NCBI GenBank assembly: GCA_052437175.1
Contig: JBQVOK010000009.1
Coordinates: 1 to 64,000 of the forward strand
Length of the DNA: 64,000 nt
Direction: 5' to 3'
From: JACVCJ01 sp052437175
GTDB taxonomy: Bacteria > Bacteroidota > Bacteroidia > CAIKAF01
Both the position numbers and the translations under genes were made by a program. Below are positions 53,173 to 61,979 of this stretch, one piece after another. Within the stretch, counting starts at the first letter, position 1. Each line of letters opens with the position of its first letter. The notes under the pieces were generated by a model, which saw only the letters and a list, made by a program, of their open reading frames with translations, ran no database searches and was not told the origin of the DNA.

Positions 53173-53856
53173 ATGGATTTCAATTTCCTCTTTTATACGT
53201 ATACAGGCCTATTAGCATTTTACACGCTGATAGGTCTGTTTTTTTGGCGCCGCACAAACGCCGCCTATCGTATCATGGTCCTGAACATCGCTTTTGCCAT
53301 GATCACCGAAGTGACCGCCTGGCTGGTGGTTACCAAACACTGGATGGACAATAACTTTGTCATCTTCATGCCCTATATGTGCGGTTCTTTTGTACTGTAC
53401 ATGTTCTTCTTTAAACTGAACACCCGCGATCGCCTGTTGAATATTGCAAGCTGGTGTACCGCCGTATTCATGCCGCTTTTTATGCTGCTGAACTATCTTT
53501 TGCTGCAGGACCCGGGGCGTTATGCCTCCAATGTGCTGGTACTGGGCTCGGTGTTCCTCATCGGCGCCTGCCTGCGTACCCTGTACCTTACCATGAAAAA
53601 TGCCGACGAAGTATCTATATACGAAAAAAACGGATTCTGGATGTCCACCCTCATCCTTATTCATTATACACTGCTGGTATTGTACTTCAGTTTCCTGAAC
53701 TACCGTACCGAAAACCTGCTGGACCAGAGTACCGACTACATCATCGAGATCAGTTTCCGCTACCTCAATGTGCTGTTTTACCTGGCCCTGAACCTTATAT
53801 TTATCAAAGAACTGCTATTCAGCCCCCAACCCGGCGAACAAAAACAGGAAGTATGA
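53173..53856 (+). CDS. Seven-helix membrane protein, probable sensor partner
   Basis: A 227-residue integral membrane protein with seven predicted helices (roughly 4-25, 33-53, 62-80, 91-111, 118-138, 153-173 and 196-216). It has no catalytic domain and ends in a short charged tail. Its stop overlaps the kinase start (ATGA). The kinase itself has only one helix and almost no outside part, so this protein may detect the signal for it. The family is not one I can name. Confidence 0.8.
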   Translation: MDFNFLFYTYTGLLAFYTLIGLFFWRRTNAAYRIMVLNIAFAMITEVTAWLVVTKHWMDNNFVIFMPYMCGSFVLYMFFFKLNTRDRLLNIASWCTAVFMPLFMLLNYLLLQDPGRYASNVLVLGSVFLIGACLRTLYLTMKNADEVSIYEKNGFWMSTLILIHYTLLVLYFSFLNYRTENLLDQSTDYIIEISFRYLNVLFYLALNLIFIKELLFSPQPGEQKQEV

Positions 53857-54653
53857 ACAATACCGGATCTTTAATCATCGAACTTTTTGTATTCAGCTTT
53901 GCGGGGCTGGCCATCTTTATTATGATGATCTCCTTCGTGGTCTTTACCGTAATCCTTTATAACCAGCGGCAGCGGGCCTTCATAAGCGACCGCCGCGAGC
54001 GTGAGGCCCGTTTTAAGGCGGAACTTTCGCAGGTACAGGGCGAGATCCTCGAAGACATCATGAAACAGGTGTCGTCCGAAATTCACGATAACCTGGGGCA
54101 GCAGGCCGCCGTGCTGAAACTGCAGCTGCACGGAATTAAAAAGATGCAGGACCCGGCCATGGCCGATAAGGCACTCGAAACCCTGAGCGGGCTCATCAGC
54201 GACATGAAATCGCTTTCCGTCAGCCTCAATACCGAGCAGCTGAAAAAGAATACCCTGCCTGAATCGGTGCTTTTTGAAACCGCCCGTATCCATAATACCG
54301 GTCTTATTAAAGTAAATACCGAGATCGAGCAGGATCTCATGCCCATGTCGCCCGATACCCGCATCTTCCTGTACCGCATTGTGCAGGAGCTGCTTCAGAA
54401 TGCCCTGAAACACGCCCGCGCCACAGAGATCGACGTGCGTATTCACGGTAACGATCAGCTGGTGCGTATCGAAGTGGCCGACAACGGCATCGGCATGGAA
54501 GCCTCGCGTAAAGAGGGCGTGGTGAGCACCGGACTCGAAAATCTGCGTAAACGTTGCGAACTTATCGGGGCCACCCTTCAGATTAACTCCGATGCAGGAG
54601 TGGGAACAAGCGTAAAAATTAATTACTTTGCAGCGGATAATTCAGCACCCTGA
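53853..54653 (+). CDS. Sensor histidine kinase (HisKA_3, NarX/LiaS-like)
   Basis: A 266-residue kinase; the ATG at 53853 overlaps the previous stop. One membrane helix (about 7-36) is followed by a short coiled coil and the H-box SSEIHDNLGQQAAVLKLQL with His78. The ATPase domain has LLQNALKHARATE (N box), VADNGIGM (G1) and GVVSTGLENLRKRCEL (G2). It phosphorylates the regulator encoded next, whose ATG overlaps its stop (TGATG). There is no separate input domain. Confidence 0.92.
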   Translation: MNNTGSLIIELFVFSFAGLAIFIMMISFVVFTVILYNQRQRAFISDRREREARFKAELSQVQGEILEDIMKQVSSEIHDNLGQQAAVLKLQLHGIKKMQDPAMADKALETLSGLISDMKSLSVSLNTEQLKKNTLPESVLFETARIHNTGLIKVNTEIEQDLMPMSPDTRIFLYRIVQELLQNALKHARATEIDVRIHGNDQLVRIEVADNGIGMEASRKEGVVSTGLENLRKRCELIGATLQINSDAGVGTSVKINYFAADNSAP

Positions 54654-55324
54654 TGCTTAAAGTAATTTTAGTCGACGACCACCCCATATTCAGAAGCGGA
54701 CTTGCGTTCATTCTGAATACCTTCTCGGATAATGTATCTATTATCGGGGAGTACGGTAACGGCGCCGAATTCCTGGACGGCATTGCTTCCAACGGCGTAT
54801 TGCCCGACCTCGTGATCATGGACGTGCAGATGCCCGTAATGGATGCGTACGGAGTGCTTGAAGAAATGAAAAAACGCAGCATCCATACGCCGGTACTTAT
54901 TATTTCGATGGTGCAGGACGAAAAAGGCATCGTACGTATGATGACCAAAGGGATACGCGGTTTCCTGCCCAAAGATTCGGACCCCGAACTGTTCGTGGAA
55001 GCCATTCATAAAATTACGGCGGGCGGCGTGTATTTTGCCGATTCCATTTCGGGTATACTCGAAGACGCCTTCCCGGTGGCCGCGCCCAAAGAAGAGCCGG
55101 CGTTCAATTCCTATACCGGCACGGTGCCCCTCAGCGACAAGGAACAGGAGTTCATACGCCTGGCCTGTTCGGAATACACCTATAAAGAAATTGCCGAGAT
55201 ACTGAACCTGAGCGTTAAGACCATTGACGGTTACCGCGGCGTGCTGTTCGAGAAACTGAACGTAAAATCAAGACCGGGACTGGTGCTTTTTGCGGTAAAG
55301 AACCGCATTATCGAAGTGGATTAA
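54653..55324 (+). CDS. NarL/FixJ-type response regulator
   Basis: A 223-residue regulator. The receiver domain has the acid pair Asp8-Asp9, the phosphorylation site Asp57 (LVIMDVQMP) and Lys107 (GFLPKDSD). The LuxR-type helix-turn-helix covers about 155-215 (LSDKEQEFIRLACSEYTYKE, LNLSVKTIDGYR). It is the DNA-binding output of the kinase before it. The palindromic GGGGAAAAATCC boxes upstream of this operon and of the small RNAs are candidate targets; this is inference from position. It converges with the acyltransferase gene, overlapping its end by four bases. Confidence 0.94.
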   Translation: MLKVILVDDHPIFRSGLAFILNTFSDNVSIIGEYGNGAEFLDGIASNGVLPDLVIMDVQMPVMDAYGVLEEMKKRSIHTPVLIISMVQDEKGIVRMMTKGIRGFLPKDSDPELFVEAIHKITAGGVYFADSISGILEDAFPVAAPKEEPAFNSYTGTVPLSDKEQEFIRLACSEYTYKEIAEILNLSVKTIDGYRGVLFEKLNVKSRPGLVLFAVKNRIIEVD

Positions 55325-56223
55325 TTCCAGAAACGATAAAAATTATACCACTGGTACGGGTATTTCTTTACTTTTTCTTCCACTGTTTTTACATAGTCTT
55401 CAATAAGCGCTTTCAGGGCTTTTTCGCGCTCCTGGGGGTTGCCTTTTACCTCGTACCGTTTGGGCGGCGTGCAGAACAGGTGATAATGTCCGCGGGCCTC
55501 CCGGCAGGCAAAAACAAAGCATACGGGCACCCGGAACTTGGCCGCCAGGTAAAAAGGCCCCGAGGGGAAACGGGCTTTCTGCCCCATAAAATCAAACTCG
55601 AAGAATTTACTTCCGGGCGGTACGCGGTCGCCGTGCAGTGCGATCAGTTCACCGGCATTCACGGCCCTGGAAAGTTCCAGCACGTGCGAAAGATCGTCGC
55701 GCAGGGGAATAATGTTTACGTTCTGTACCTGGCTTTTTTCGGTCTGTACGGAGTCGAGCAGGCGTTTCAGGTTCTCGTGTTCGGCCTCGTACATTACAAT
55801 ATTTACCTTGCCACCGATGTGCTTAAACATATTGCCGGCGATCTCCCAGTTGCCGATATGGGCCGAAATAAGCAGGGCAGCCTGTTTTTCGGCGGCCAGG
55901 CGGTGCAGGTTCTCCTCCCCGTCGAAGAAAAAGGTAAGATGAGTGCGTATGCCCGCCAGCAGGGCAATACGGTCCAGCAGCGACTGCCCGAAACGGTAGT
56001 AGTTGATGTACAGGGCCGGCAGACTTTTGAAAAAACTCCAGCCTTGTATACGCCGGAAATAATGCCATGCCGAAGCGGTGGCTTTGGGTGCGAACGGAAT
56101 AAAATAAACGGCTACAAAGGCAAGCAGACCATAGGCTGCGCGCAGACCAAGATTGTTAAGGAACCAGATAAATATGCGGTAGCCGGTGACACCGCCCCTC
56201 GATTTACCTTCCCATTCTGCCAT
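55321..56223 (-). CDS. Lipid A acyltransferase-like (LPLAT) enzyme of the flexirubin cluster
   Basis: A 300-residue HtrB/LpxL-like acyltransferase with one N-terminal membrane helix (about 26-45). The catalytic HX4E motif is His122-Glu127 (AHIGNWE), followed by ALHGDRVPPGS. The last gene of a five-gene minus-strand run with ACP, ketosynthase, ketoreductase and ammonia-lyase. In flexirubin clusters such an acyltransferase is thought to join the aryl-polyene acid to the dialkylresorcinol. A role in lipid A synthesis is the alternative, less likely in this company. Confidence 0.87.
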   Translation of the reverse strand: MAEWEGKSRGGVTGYRIFIWFLNNLGLRAAYGLLAFVAVYFIPFAPKATASAWHYFRRIQGWSFFKSLPALYINYYRFGQSLLDRIALLAGIRTHLTFFFDGEENLHRLAAEKQAALLISAHIGNWEIAGNMFKHIGGKVNIVMYEAEHENLKRLLDSVQTEKSQVQNVNIIPLRDDLSHVLELSRAVNAGELIALHGDRVPPGSKFFEFDFMGQKARFPSGPFYLAAKFRVPVCFVFACREARGHYHLFCTPPKRYEVKGNPQEREKALKALIEDYVKTVEEKVKKYPYQWYNFYRFWN

Positions 56224-56231
56224 ACACGGAA

Positions 56232-56489
56232 TTAAGCCGGCTCAGCGTTACCTACACGTTTGGCAATAAAATCGTAGAAATCCTGGAGACTTACGATCGA
56301 TTTAAAGTCTTCGGTCTTTACTTTAAAACCGAAAATGCTTTCGATACCGGCCACAATGTCCACATAGTCCAGGCTGTCCAGGTCCAGGGCATCTTTCAGG
56401 TTGGCGTCCGGCGTGAGGGATGATTCGTCTACTTCGAATTCATCGGCCAGCCACACATTGGTCTTATGTATAATCTGATCGAACGTCAT
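56232..56489 (-). CDS. Acyl carrier protein of the pigment cluster
   Basis: An 85-residue carrier protein. The phosphopantetheine site is Ser39 in LDLDSLDYVDIV. Helix pattern and acidic composition are typical. It carries the growing aryl-polyene chain between the ketosynthase, ketoreductase and dehydratase. Nine bases separate its stop from the start of the acyltransferase gene, so the chain can be handed straight over. Confidence 0.92.
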   Translation of the reverse strand: MTFDQIIHKTNVWLADEFEVDESSLTPDANLKDALDLDSLDYVDIVAGIESIFGFKVKTEDFKSIVSLQDFYDFIAKRVGNAEPA

Positions 56490-56521
56490 ACTTAAACGGG
56501 GTGTTACTGTTTGGTTAGTAT

Positions 56522-57739
56522 TTATACTCTTTTGACAATCAATGAGGAATTGGTGCCTCCAAACCCAAAAGAATTCGACAAATATACGTCAATATTCCTT
56601 TCTAAGGTTTTATCGGGGATAAAAAGTTTGGCTGAGTCTTCGTCCGGATGCTCGAGATTGATGTTGGGAGCCACGAAGTTATCCCGCATCATCAGGGTAG
56701 AGTAGACGATCTCGCTGGCTCCGGCCATCCAGCATTCGTGCCCGGTCATACTTTTTGTTGAAGTTACAGGCAGTGATTTTTCTCCAAACACCGAACAAAT
56801 GGCTTTGGCCTCGTTGGCATCCCCGATGGGCGTAGAGGTGGCATGGGCATTGATGTAGTCCACGTCACGTACTTCGATACCGGCTTCGCGCATGGCCATC
56901 TGCAGGCTGCGTACCGGTCCGTCCACATTGGGCTGTGAAATATGATCGCCGTTGGAGGAGAACCCGTACCCGATGATCTCGCCCAGGATGGTGGCGCCGC
57001 GTTTTACGGCCTCCTCGTAACTTTCCAGTATTACGGTGGCCGCCCCGCCGCTGGGGACCAGCCCGTCGCGGTTACGGTCAAACGGACGCGAAGCTTTCTG
57101 CGGCTCGTTCTCACGTACCGAAAAAGCACCCAGGGCATCGAAACTGGCAAAGGTATAGGGATTCACTTCCTGTGCCCCGCCGCAGATAACGTGTTTCTGA
57201 AGCCCCTGTTTAATAAGCAGGTAGGCCAGGCCTATGGCATGCGAACCGCTGGCACAGGCACCGCTTACGGAAAAATTCACGCCGCGCAGTTTGAATATGG
57301 TGGCCAGGTTCATGGTCACGGTCGAGTTCATGGACTGGAATACGTAACCCGAACCGATGAGCGTGGTATCTTTCTTGGCCCGCAGTATATCGGTGGTCTC
57401 TACGGTGGCCCGGGCCGAACTGTCGTTGCCGAACAGGATACCGATCTCGTTACGGTCGATAAAATCCTGGTCGATACCGGCCATTTTCAGGGCTTCGAGG
57501 GTACTCAGGTAGGCATATTCGGCCTCTTCGGCCATGCCTGCCCGCGAACGGCGGTCCAGGATGCCTTTCAGCACGGGCTCGTCTACCATGCCGATAAGGG
57601 CGCTGCGGAAGCCCATTTCCTTGCGTACGGGGTCAAAAATAATGCCCGAACGGCCCTGGTAAAGGCTTTGCCGTACTTCGTCTATGTTTTTACCTATGCA
57701 GGAATAAATGCCTATTCCCGTAATTACAACTCTGTTCAT
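56522..57739 (-). CDS. Beta-ketoacyl-ACP synthase (FabF-like) of the pigment cluster
   Basis: A 405-residue condensing enzyme. The active site is Cys162 (SGACASGSH), His299 (NAHATSTPIGD), Lys329 and His334 (TKSMTGHECWMAG). It elongates acyl-ACP chains with malonyl-ACP, here most likely the aryl-polyene. Length is typical. Flanked by ketoreductase (four bases upstream) and ACP. FabF of housekeeping fatty acid synthesis is excluded by the context and by the unusual WMAG segment. Confidence 0.93.
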   Translation of the reverse strand: MNRVVITGIGIYSCIGKNIDEVRQSLYQGRSGIIFDPVRKEMGFRSALIGMVDEPVLKGILDRRSRAGMAEEAEYAYLSTLEALKMAGIDQDFIDRNEIGILFGNDSSARATVETTDILRAKKDTTLIGSGYVFQSMNSTVTMNLATIFKLRGVNFSVSGACASGSHAIGLAYLLIKQGLQKHVICGGAQEVNPYTFASFDALGAFSVRENEPQKASRPFDRNRDGLVPSGGAATVILESYEEAVKRGATILGEIIGYGFSSNGDHISQPNVDGPVRSLQMAMREAGIEVRDVDYINAHATSTPIGDANEAKAICSVFGEKSLPVTSTKSMTGHECWMAGASEIVYSTLMMRDNFVAPNINLEHPDEDSAKLFIPDKTLERNIDVYLSNSFGFGGTNSSLIVKRV

Positions 57740-57743
57740 AGTA

Positions 57744-58481
57744 TCAGGTATACAAACCTCCGTTAACTTGGATCACTGTGCCGGTTATATAAGATGCTTT
57801 TTCCGAGACCAGGAAGCTTACCGCATGCGCCACTTCTTCGGGGGTTCCGAAGCGTGCCATGGGTATTACCTGTTTGTACTGGCCTTCGTCAATATCTTCG
57901 GTCATATCGGTCTTTATAAACCCGGGAGCCACGGCATTCACCGTTATATTGCGGCGTCCCAGTTCCTGGGCCAGGGCTTTGGTACCGCCGATCACCCCGG
58001 CTTTACTGGCCGAGTAATTGGTCTGGCCGGGTAACCCTTTAATGCCCGACAGGGATACGATGTTCACAATGCGTCCGCGGCGTTTGCCGATCATCCCGCG
58101 GGAAGCGGCACGCGTAACCCAGAACCAGCCGTTCAGGTTGGTGTTCAGTACGTCGTTCCACTCGTCATTGCTCATCATTACCATTACATTGTCTTTCCGT
58201 ATACCGGCATTGTTTACCAGTACCTCAATAAACGTGCCGGGATGTTCTGTGGTCCATTTTTCAATGGCAGATTCGATCGACTGCTGGTCGGCACAGTCGA
58301 AGGGAAGCAGCTCGGCGCTTCCGCCCTTTTCGCGTATGGCGTTCAGGGTCAGTTCGGCTTCGGCGTGATTGCTGCGGTAATTAATAAGCACGTGCAGCCC
58401 TTCTGCCGCAAGCTGTTCGCAGATGGCACGCCCGATCCCTCTCGATCCGCCGGTTACCAGTGCTGTTTTCATTTCTGCCAT
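57744..58481 (-). CDS. fabG: 3-oxoacyl-ACP reductase (FabG-like SDR)
   Basis: A 245-residue short-chain dehydrogenase. The cofactor loop is VTGGSRGIGRA (9-19) and NNAG is at 90-93. The catalytic residues are Ser143, Tyr156 and Lys160 (YSASKAG). It reduces the 3-keto group after each condensation. It sits three bases after the ammonia-lyase gene and four before the ketosynthase gene. Confidence 0.93.
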   Translation of the reverse strand: MAEMKTALVTGGSRGIGRAICEQLAAEGLHVLINYRSNHAEAELTLNAIREKGGSAELLPFDCADQQSIESAIEKWTTEHPGTFIEVLVNNAGIRKDNVMVMMSNDEWNDVLNTNLNGWFWVTRAASRGMIGKRRGRIVNIVSLSGIKGLPGQTNYSASKAGVIGGTKALAQELGRRNITVNAVAPGFIKTDMTEDIDEGQYKQVIPMARFGTPEEVAHAVSFLVSEKASYITGTVIQVNGGLYT

Positions 58482-58484
58482 GAT

Positions 58485-60008
58485 CTAAAGGGTTTTAAGA
58501 GCTTCCGTTAATTTGCGTATATGCGGGTACTGCGGTACGTCAACCGTAATAGCCGGGGCGTGGGTACGTATAAAGCCGAACATCTCGCGCGATGAACTGC
58601 TGAGTTCCTCTTCGCACTGCAGAATGTCCGTAGCCTGTGCCAGCGCCATAAAATGGATACTCATCACTTCAAAGGTATTGTCGATCACCCGGCGCGTAAG
58701 CAGGGCCGAATTGCTGCCCATACTCACAATGTCCTGGTTATCGTTGTTGTTCGGGATGCTGTGTATGTACATGGGGTTGGCCAGGGTCTGGTTCTCGGCC
58801 GTGGTAGATACCGCGGTGAACTGTACGCCCTGCAGTCCGAAATTGAGGCCCAGCCTGCCGTTATTGGTAAAAGGCGGCAATATATTGTTGAGCTTGTGAT
58901 TCATTACATAGTTCAGCTGGCGTTCCATCAGCATCGAAAGCTTGGTGATGGCTATACGCACCTTGTCCATCTCGAAGGCTACGTAATCCCCGTGGAAATT
59001 ACCCCCGTGGAATACATTGGCCGAGGCCAGATCGATAACGGGATTGTCGTTGGCAGAGTTCACCTCGTTGCCGAGCACTTCCTCGGCCACGGCCAGGGCG
59101 TCGTATACCGGGCCCAGTATCTGGGGTACACAGCGCAGGGAATAGTACTCCTGTACCTTATCGTTCACCACGTCTTCGGTGGGGATATGGTCGTACATGT
59201 GTTCGGTGCGGGCACGTACACGCCGGCTGTCGGACAGGTGTTTGCGCATGCGTTCGGCAATAACGCGCTGTCCCTTGTGGCGTTTGGCCTCGTTGAGCTC
59301 CTGTGAATAATGATCGCTGAAACTTTTTACAATTTCGTTGAGCCAGGCCGAGGCTACCACCGCATGGTTCAGCAGTTGCTGGGCATACAGCAGGTTAATG
59401 ATGCCGATACCGGTCATGCCGGCCGTGCCGTTCATTACACCCAGGCCTTCGCGTATATGAATGGAAACAGGCTGCAGACCTTCTTTACGGAAAGCCTCTT
59501 CCGCCGGAACGATCTCGCCTTTGTACCACATTTCGCCTTCGCCGATCATACCCAGGGCCAGGTGGGCCAGCTGTACCAGGTCGCCGCTGGCACCTACGCC
59601 GCCGTGCTCGAAGATCAGGGGCAGCATATCGCGGCGGATCATCTCCCGGAAGGTCTCCACCACTTCGGGATGCAGGCCTGAATAGCCCTGTAGGATCGTA
59701 TTGGTGCGGGCCAGCACAATGGCTTTGATGTACAGCGGGGAAAGCGGAGCACCGGCACCCGAACAGTGGCTGCGGATCAGGTTGAACTGCAGTTCTTTCT
59801 GGTGCTTTGCATTGATGCGATAGGGGGCCATCGGACCAAAACCGGTATTGATACCATAAATGATCTTGTCCTTGCAGAAAACTTCCAGGAACTGGTAACT
59901 GGCCTTGACACGGTTCAGCGCAATATCCGAAATCTCGAAAGGGGCATCATCAAACAATATCTTCTTAAAGTCTTTTATTTCGATCGGATGTGTGCCGATT
60001 TGTATCAT
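58485..60008 (-). CDS. Tyrosine ammonia-lyase (flexirubin type)
   Basis: A 507-residue MIO enzyme. The self-made cofactor comes from Ala140-Ser141-Gly142 (GGVGASGDLVQLAHLAL). The sequence closely follows the Flavobacterium johnsoniae tyrosine ammonia-lyase that sits in its flexirubin cluster: IIYGINTGFGPMAPYRI (49-65), LIRSHCSGAGAPLSP (with His81 at the position that favours tyrosine) and YVHSIPNNNDNQDIVS-like segments. It releases ammonia from tyrosine to give 4-coumarate, the aryl starter of the pigment. First gene of the minus-strand run; its start faces the halogenase-like gene 159 bases away. Histidine ammonia-lyase is the alternative but fits less well. Confidence 0.93.
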   Translation of the reverse strand: MIQIGTHPIEIKDFKKILFDDAPFEISDIALNRVKASYQFLEVFCKDKIIYGINTGFGPMAPYRINAKHQKELQFNLIRSHCSGAGAPLSPLYIKAIVLARTNTILQGYSGLHPEVVETFREMIRRDMLPLIFEHGGVGASGDLVQLAHLALGMIGEGEMWYKGEIVPAEEAFRKEGLQPVSIHIREGLGVMNGTAGMTGIGIINLLYAQQLLNHAVVASAWLNEIVKSFSDHYSQELNEAKRHKGQRVIAERMRKHLSDSRRVRARTEHMYDHIPTEDVVNDKVQEYYSLRCVPQILGPVYDALAVAEEVLGNEVNSANDNPVIDLASANVFHGGNFHGDYVAFEMDKVRIAITKLSMLMERQLNYVMNHKLNNILPPFTNNGRLGLNFGLQGVQFTAVSTTAENQTLANPMYIHSIPNNNDNQDIVSMGSNSALLTRRVIDNTFEVMSIHFMALAQATDILQCEEELSSSSREMFGFIRTHAPAITVDVPQYPHIRKLTEALKTL

Positions 60009-60053
60009 CTTACGTATGTACGACTTGGTTTAGTAGTTAAAATTAAACATTTG

Positions 60054-60083
60054 TTTGCATAACTGAAACAATTTCTACATTTG
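60054..60083 (+). promoter_or_regulatory. Promoter of the halogenase-like gene
   Basis: TTTG at 60054-60057 and TACATTTG at 60076-60083 are separated by 18 bases, a good -33/-7 pair in the divergent region. No equally good pair was found for the ammonia-lyase. Confidence 0.65.
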
Positions 60084-60166
60084 CGGCAGTCTGCCAAACA
60101 AGACGCAAAAGTATCAATTTCCAGCTTTTAAACGAATACTACAACTGTACTAAAATTCCCGGACGC

Positions 60167-61432
60167 ATGCAAACTTCAAAGACGGATATCCTCGTTATCG
60201 GGGCCGGTCCCGCCGGTACCGTGGCCGCTGCCGTAGCCAACAAGTCAGGTAAAAAGGCGCGCATCATCGAAAAAACCCGTTTCCCCCGTTTTGTGATCGG
60301 GGAGAGCCTCATTCCCCGCGTTATGGACCACCTGGCCGATGCAGGCCTGCTCGATGCCGTGAACCGCATGAACTTCCAGAAGAAATTCGGGGCACGTTTC
60401 ATAAAAAACAATAAAGTGTGCGAATTCGACTTTTCGGACCGCTTTACCGATGGCTGGGCCTGGACCTGGCAGTGTCCCCGTGCCGATTTTGACATGGAAC
60501 TGGTGAAAGAGGCCGAACGCCAGGGGGTACAGGTGCAGTTCGAAACTACGGTCACTGCCGTGGATATGTCGGGCCCGGTGAAAAAGACCACCGTACAGTA
60601 TGCCGATGGTTCCACGGAGATCATCGAGTCGGACTTTATCATCGACGCCAGCGGTTATGCCCGTGTGCTGCCCACGATGCTGGGTACCGTAAAAACCGCC
60701 AAACTGCCTCCGCGCAAAGCTATGTTCGTGCATTGTAAGGACGAAAAACGTCCTGCAGGCCGCGAAGGCTGGATGATCTCCTTTGTGGTGCACCGTGTGG
60801 ATATCTGGATATGGGTGATCCCCTTCAGCAACGGCAACTGCTCCCTCGGTGTGGTGGGCAATCCCGAATTTTTCAAGGAATTTGAAGGCAGCAACGAAGA
60901 GGTGATCCGGGCCATCCTGGAACAGGACCCGAACTACCGCGACCGTTTCCGTGGCACCGAGTTCCTCTGGGAGCCCAAAGTACTGGAAGCCTATTCGGCA
61001 TCCACCTCCGAAATGTACGGTAATGGTTATGCCATCGTGGGTAATTCCGTAGAGTTCCTCGATCCGGTGTTCTCTTCCGGCGTAATGTTTGCCACCGAAA
61101 GCGGTAACCTGGCCGCAAAACTGGCCGTGCGGGAACTGAACGGCGAAAAGGTGGACTGGAAAAAAGAATACGAAGACTATATACAGAAAGCTGTGGAGAC
61201 CTTTAAGACCTATGTGGCCTCCTGGTACGACGGCGCTTTGCAGGACGTGTTCTTTGCCGATGAGCAGAACCCGAAGATCAAGCAACAGCTGTCGTCCATA
61301 CTGGCCGGTTATGTATGGGACACAAAGAACCCCTGGGTGCGTAACCACAGTAAACTGGTATATACCGTATCGGATATGATCCGACGGAACGACAATGCGA
61401 TACCGGCTTCATTAGCCGAAAAAGGACTGTAA
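60167..61432 (+). CDS. Flavin-dependent halogenase-like oxidoreductase of the pigment cluster
   Basis: A 421-residue FAD protein. The dinucleotide loop is GAGPAG (12-17). IGESLIPRV (44-52) and FQKKFGARF (70-78) match the halogenase segment holding the catalytic lysine (Lys72 or Lys73). The WxWxIP signature of flavin-dependent halogenases is present as WIWVIP (214-219). Many flexirubins are chlorinated on the aryl ring, and this enzyme is the natural candidate. A hydroxylase of the same family is the alternative. Divergent from the ammonia-lyase, with its own promoter and a strong terminator. Confidence 0.88.
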   Translation: MQTSKTDILVIGAGPAGTVAAAVANKSGKKARIIEKTRFPRFVIGESLIPRVMDHLADAGLLDAVNRMNFQKKFGARFIKNNKVCEFDFSDRFTDGWAWTWQCPRADFDMELVKEAERQGVQVQFETTVTAVDMSGPVKKTTVQYADGSTEIIESDFIIDASGYARVLPTMLGTVKTAKLPPRKAMFVHCKDEKRPAGREGWMISFVVHRVDIWIWVIPFSNGNCSLGVVGNPEFFKEFEGSNEEVIRAILEQDPNYRDRFRGTEFLWEPKVLEAYSASTSEMYGNGYAIVGNSVEFLDPVFSSGVMFATESGNLAAKLAVRELNGEKVDWKKEYEDYIQKAVETFKTYVASWYDGALQDVFFADEQNPKIKQQLSSILAGYVWDTKNPWVRNHSKLVYTVSDMIRRNDNAIPASLAEKGL

Positions 61433-61457
61433 TTCAGTAACGGATTGATAGATATAG

Positions 61458-61489
61458 CGGTACATCCTTCGGGTTGTGCCGTTTTTTTT
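61458..61489 (+). terminator. Terminator of the halogenase-like gene
   Basis: A 10-bp stem with one mismatch and a TTCG tetraloop (CGGTACATCC and GGTTGTGCCG), then eight T. Confidence 0.85.
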
Positions 61490-61561
61490 AGTGAGTGCCT
61501 GACTACCCCGATACCTAATTTCCCGCACAAAAAGGGTATTTTAATCCCCCGGGCCAGGCCC

Positions 61562-61569
61562 TACCTTTG
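61562..61569 (+). promoter_or_regulatory. Candidate -7 promoter box of the 104-residue protein gene
   Basis: TACCTTTG, 23 bases before the ATG at 61593, fits the TAnnTTTG consensus. Confidence 0.5.
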
Positions 61570-61592
61570 TTTTGTAATAAACACCGGATGCT

Positions 61593-61907
61593 ATGTGCAG
61601 GTACAAGATTTTACACCATAACGAAGACGGTTACGCCGTAAAGTGTAACGAATGCGGACACATCAAGGTGTGCTACAAAACCGTGGTACTTACCCTGGAC
61701 GAAGAAATGTTTTACGCATTCCGCGATGCCGTAGAACACAACTACGAAAGCCACCGCGACCGTATCTGTCCGCACCAGCGGCGTATACACATCAGCACGG
61801 CCGATCCCTCGGTAAGTATGGTATTTTGCCTTACCGACCTGGAACGCCTTATACAAATGCTGGACGAGGCACACATGAGCCTCGAGATCGAAAAACTGAT
61901 ATCCTGA
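61593..61907 (+). CDS. Small conserved cytosolic protein, DUF6686-like
   Basis: A 104-residue protein without signal peptide. Two cysteine pairs, KCNECGHIKVCYK (17-29) plus ICPHQ (about 58-62) and MCRYK at the start, suggest a metal site. The C-terminal helix FCLTDLERLIQMLDEAHMSLE resembles small Bacteroidota proteins of the DUF6686 type. It has its own promoter box and terminator. Function unknown. Confidence 0.75.
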   Translation: MCRYKILHHNEDGYAVKCNECGHIKVCYKTVVLTLDEEMFYAFRDAVEHNYESHRDRICPHQRRIHISTADPSVSMVFCLTDLERLIQMLDEAHMSLEIEKLIS

Positions 61908-61943
61908 GACCGGAGAGAAAAACAATCCTTATGAAAACAAAAG

Positions 61944-61972
61944 ACGTCCTTAGCCGTAAGGGCGTTTTTTTT
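61944..61972 (+). terminator. Terminator of the 104-residue protein gene
   Basis: ACGTCCTTA pairs with TAAGGGCGT (one G-U) around GCCG, followed by eight T. Confidence 0.85.
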
Positions 61973-61979
61973 GTGAAGG

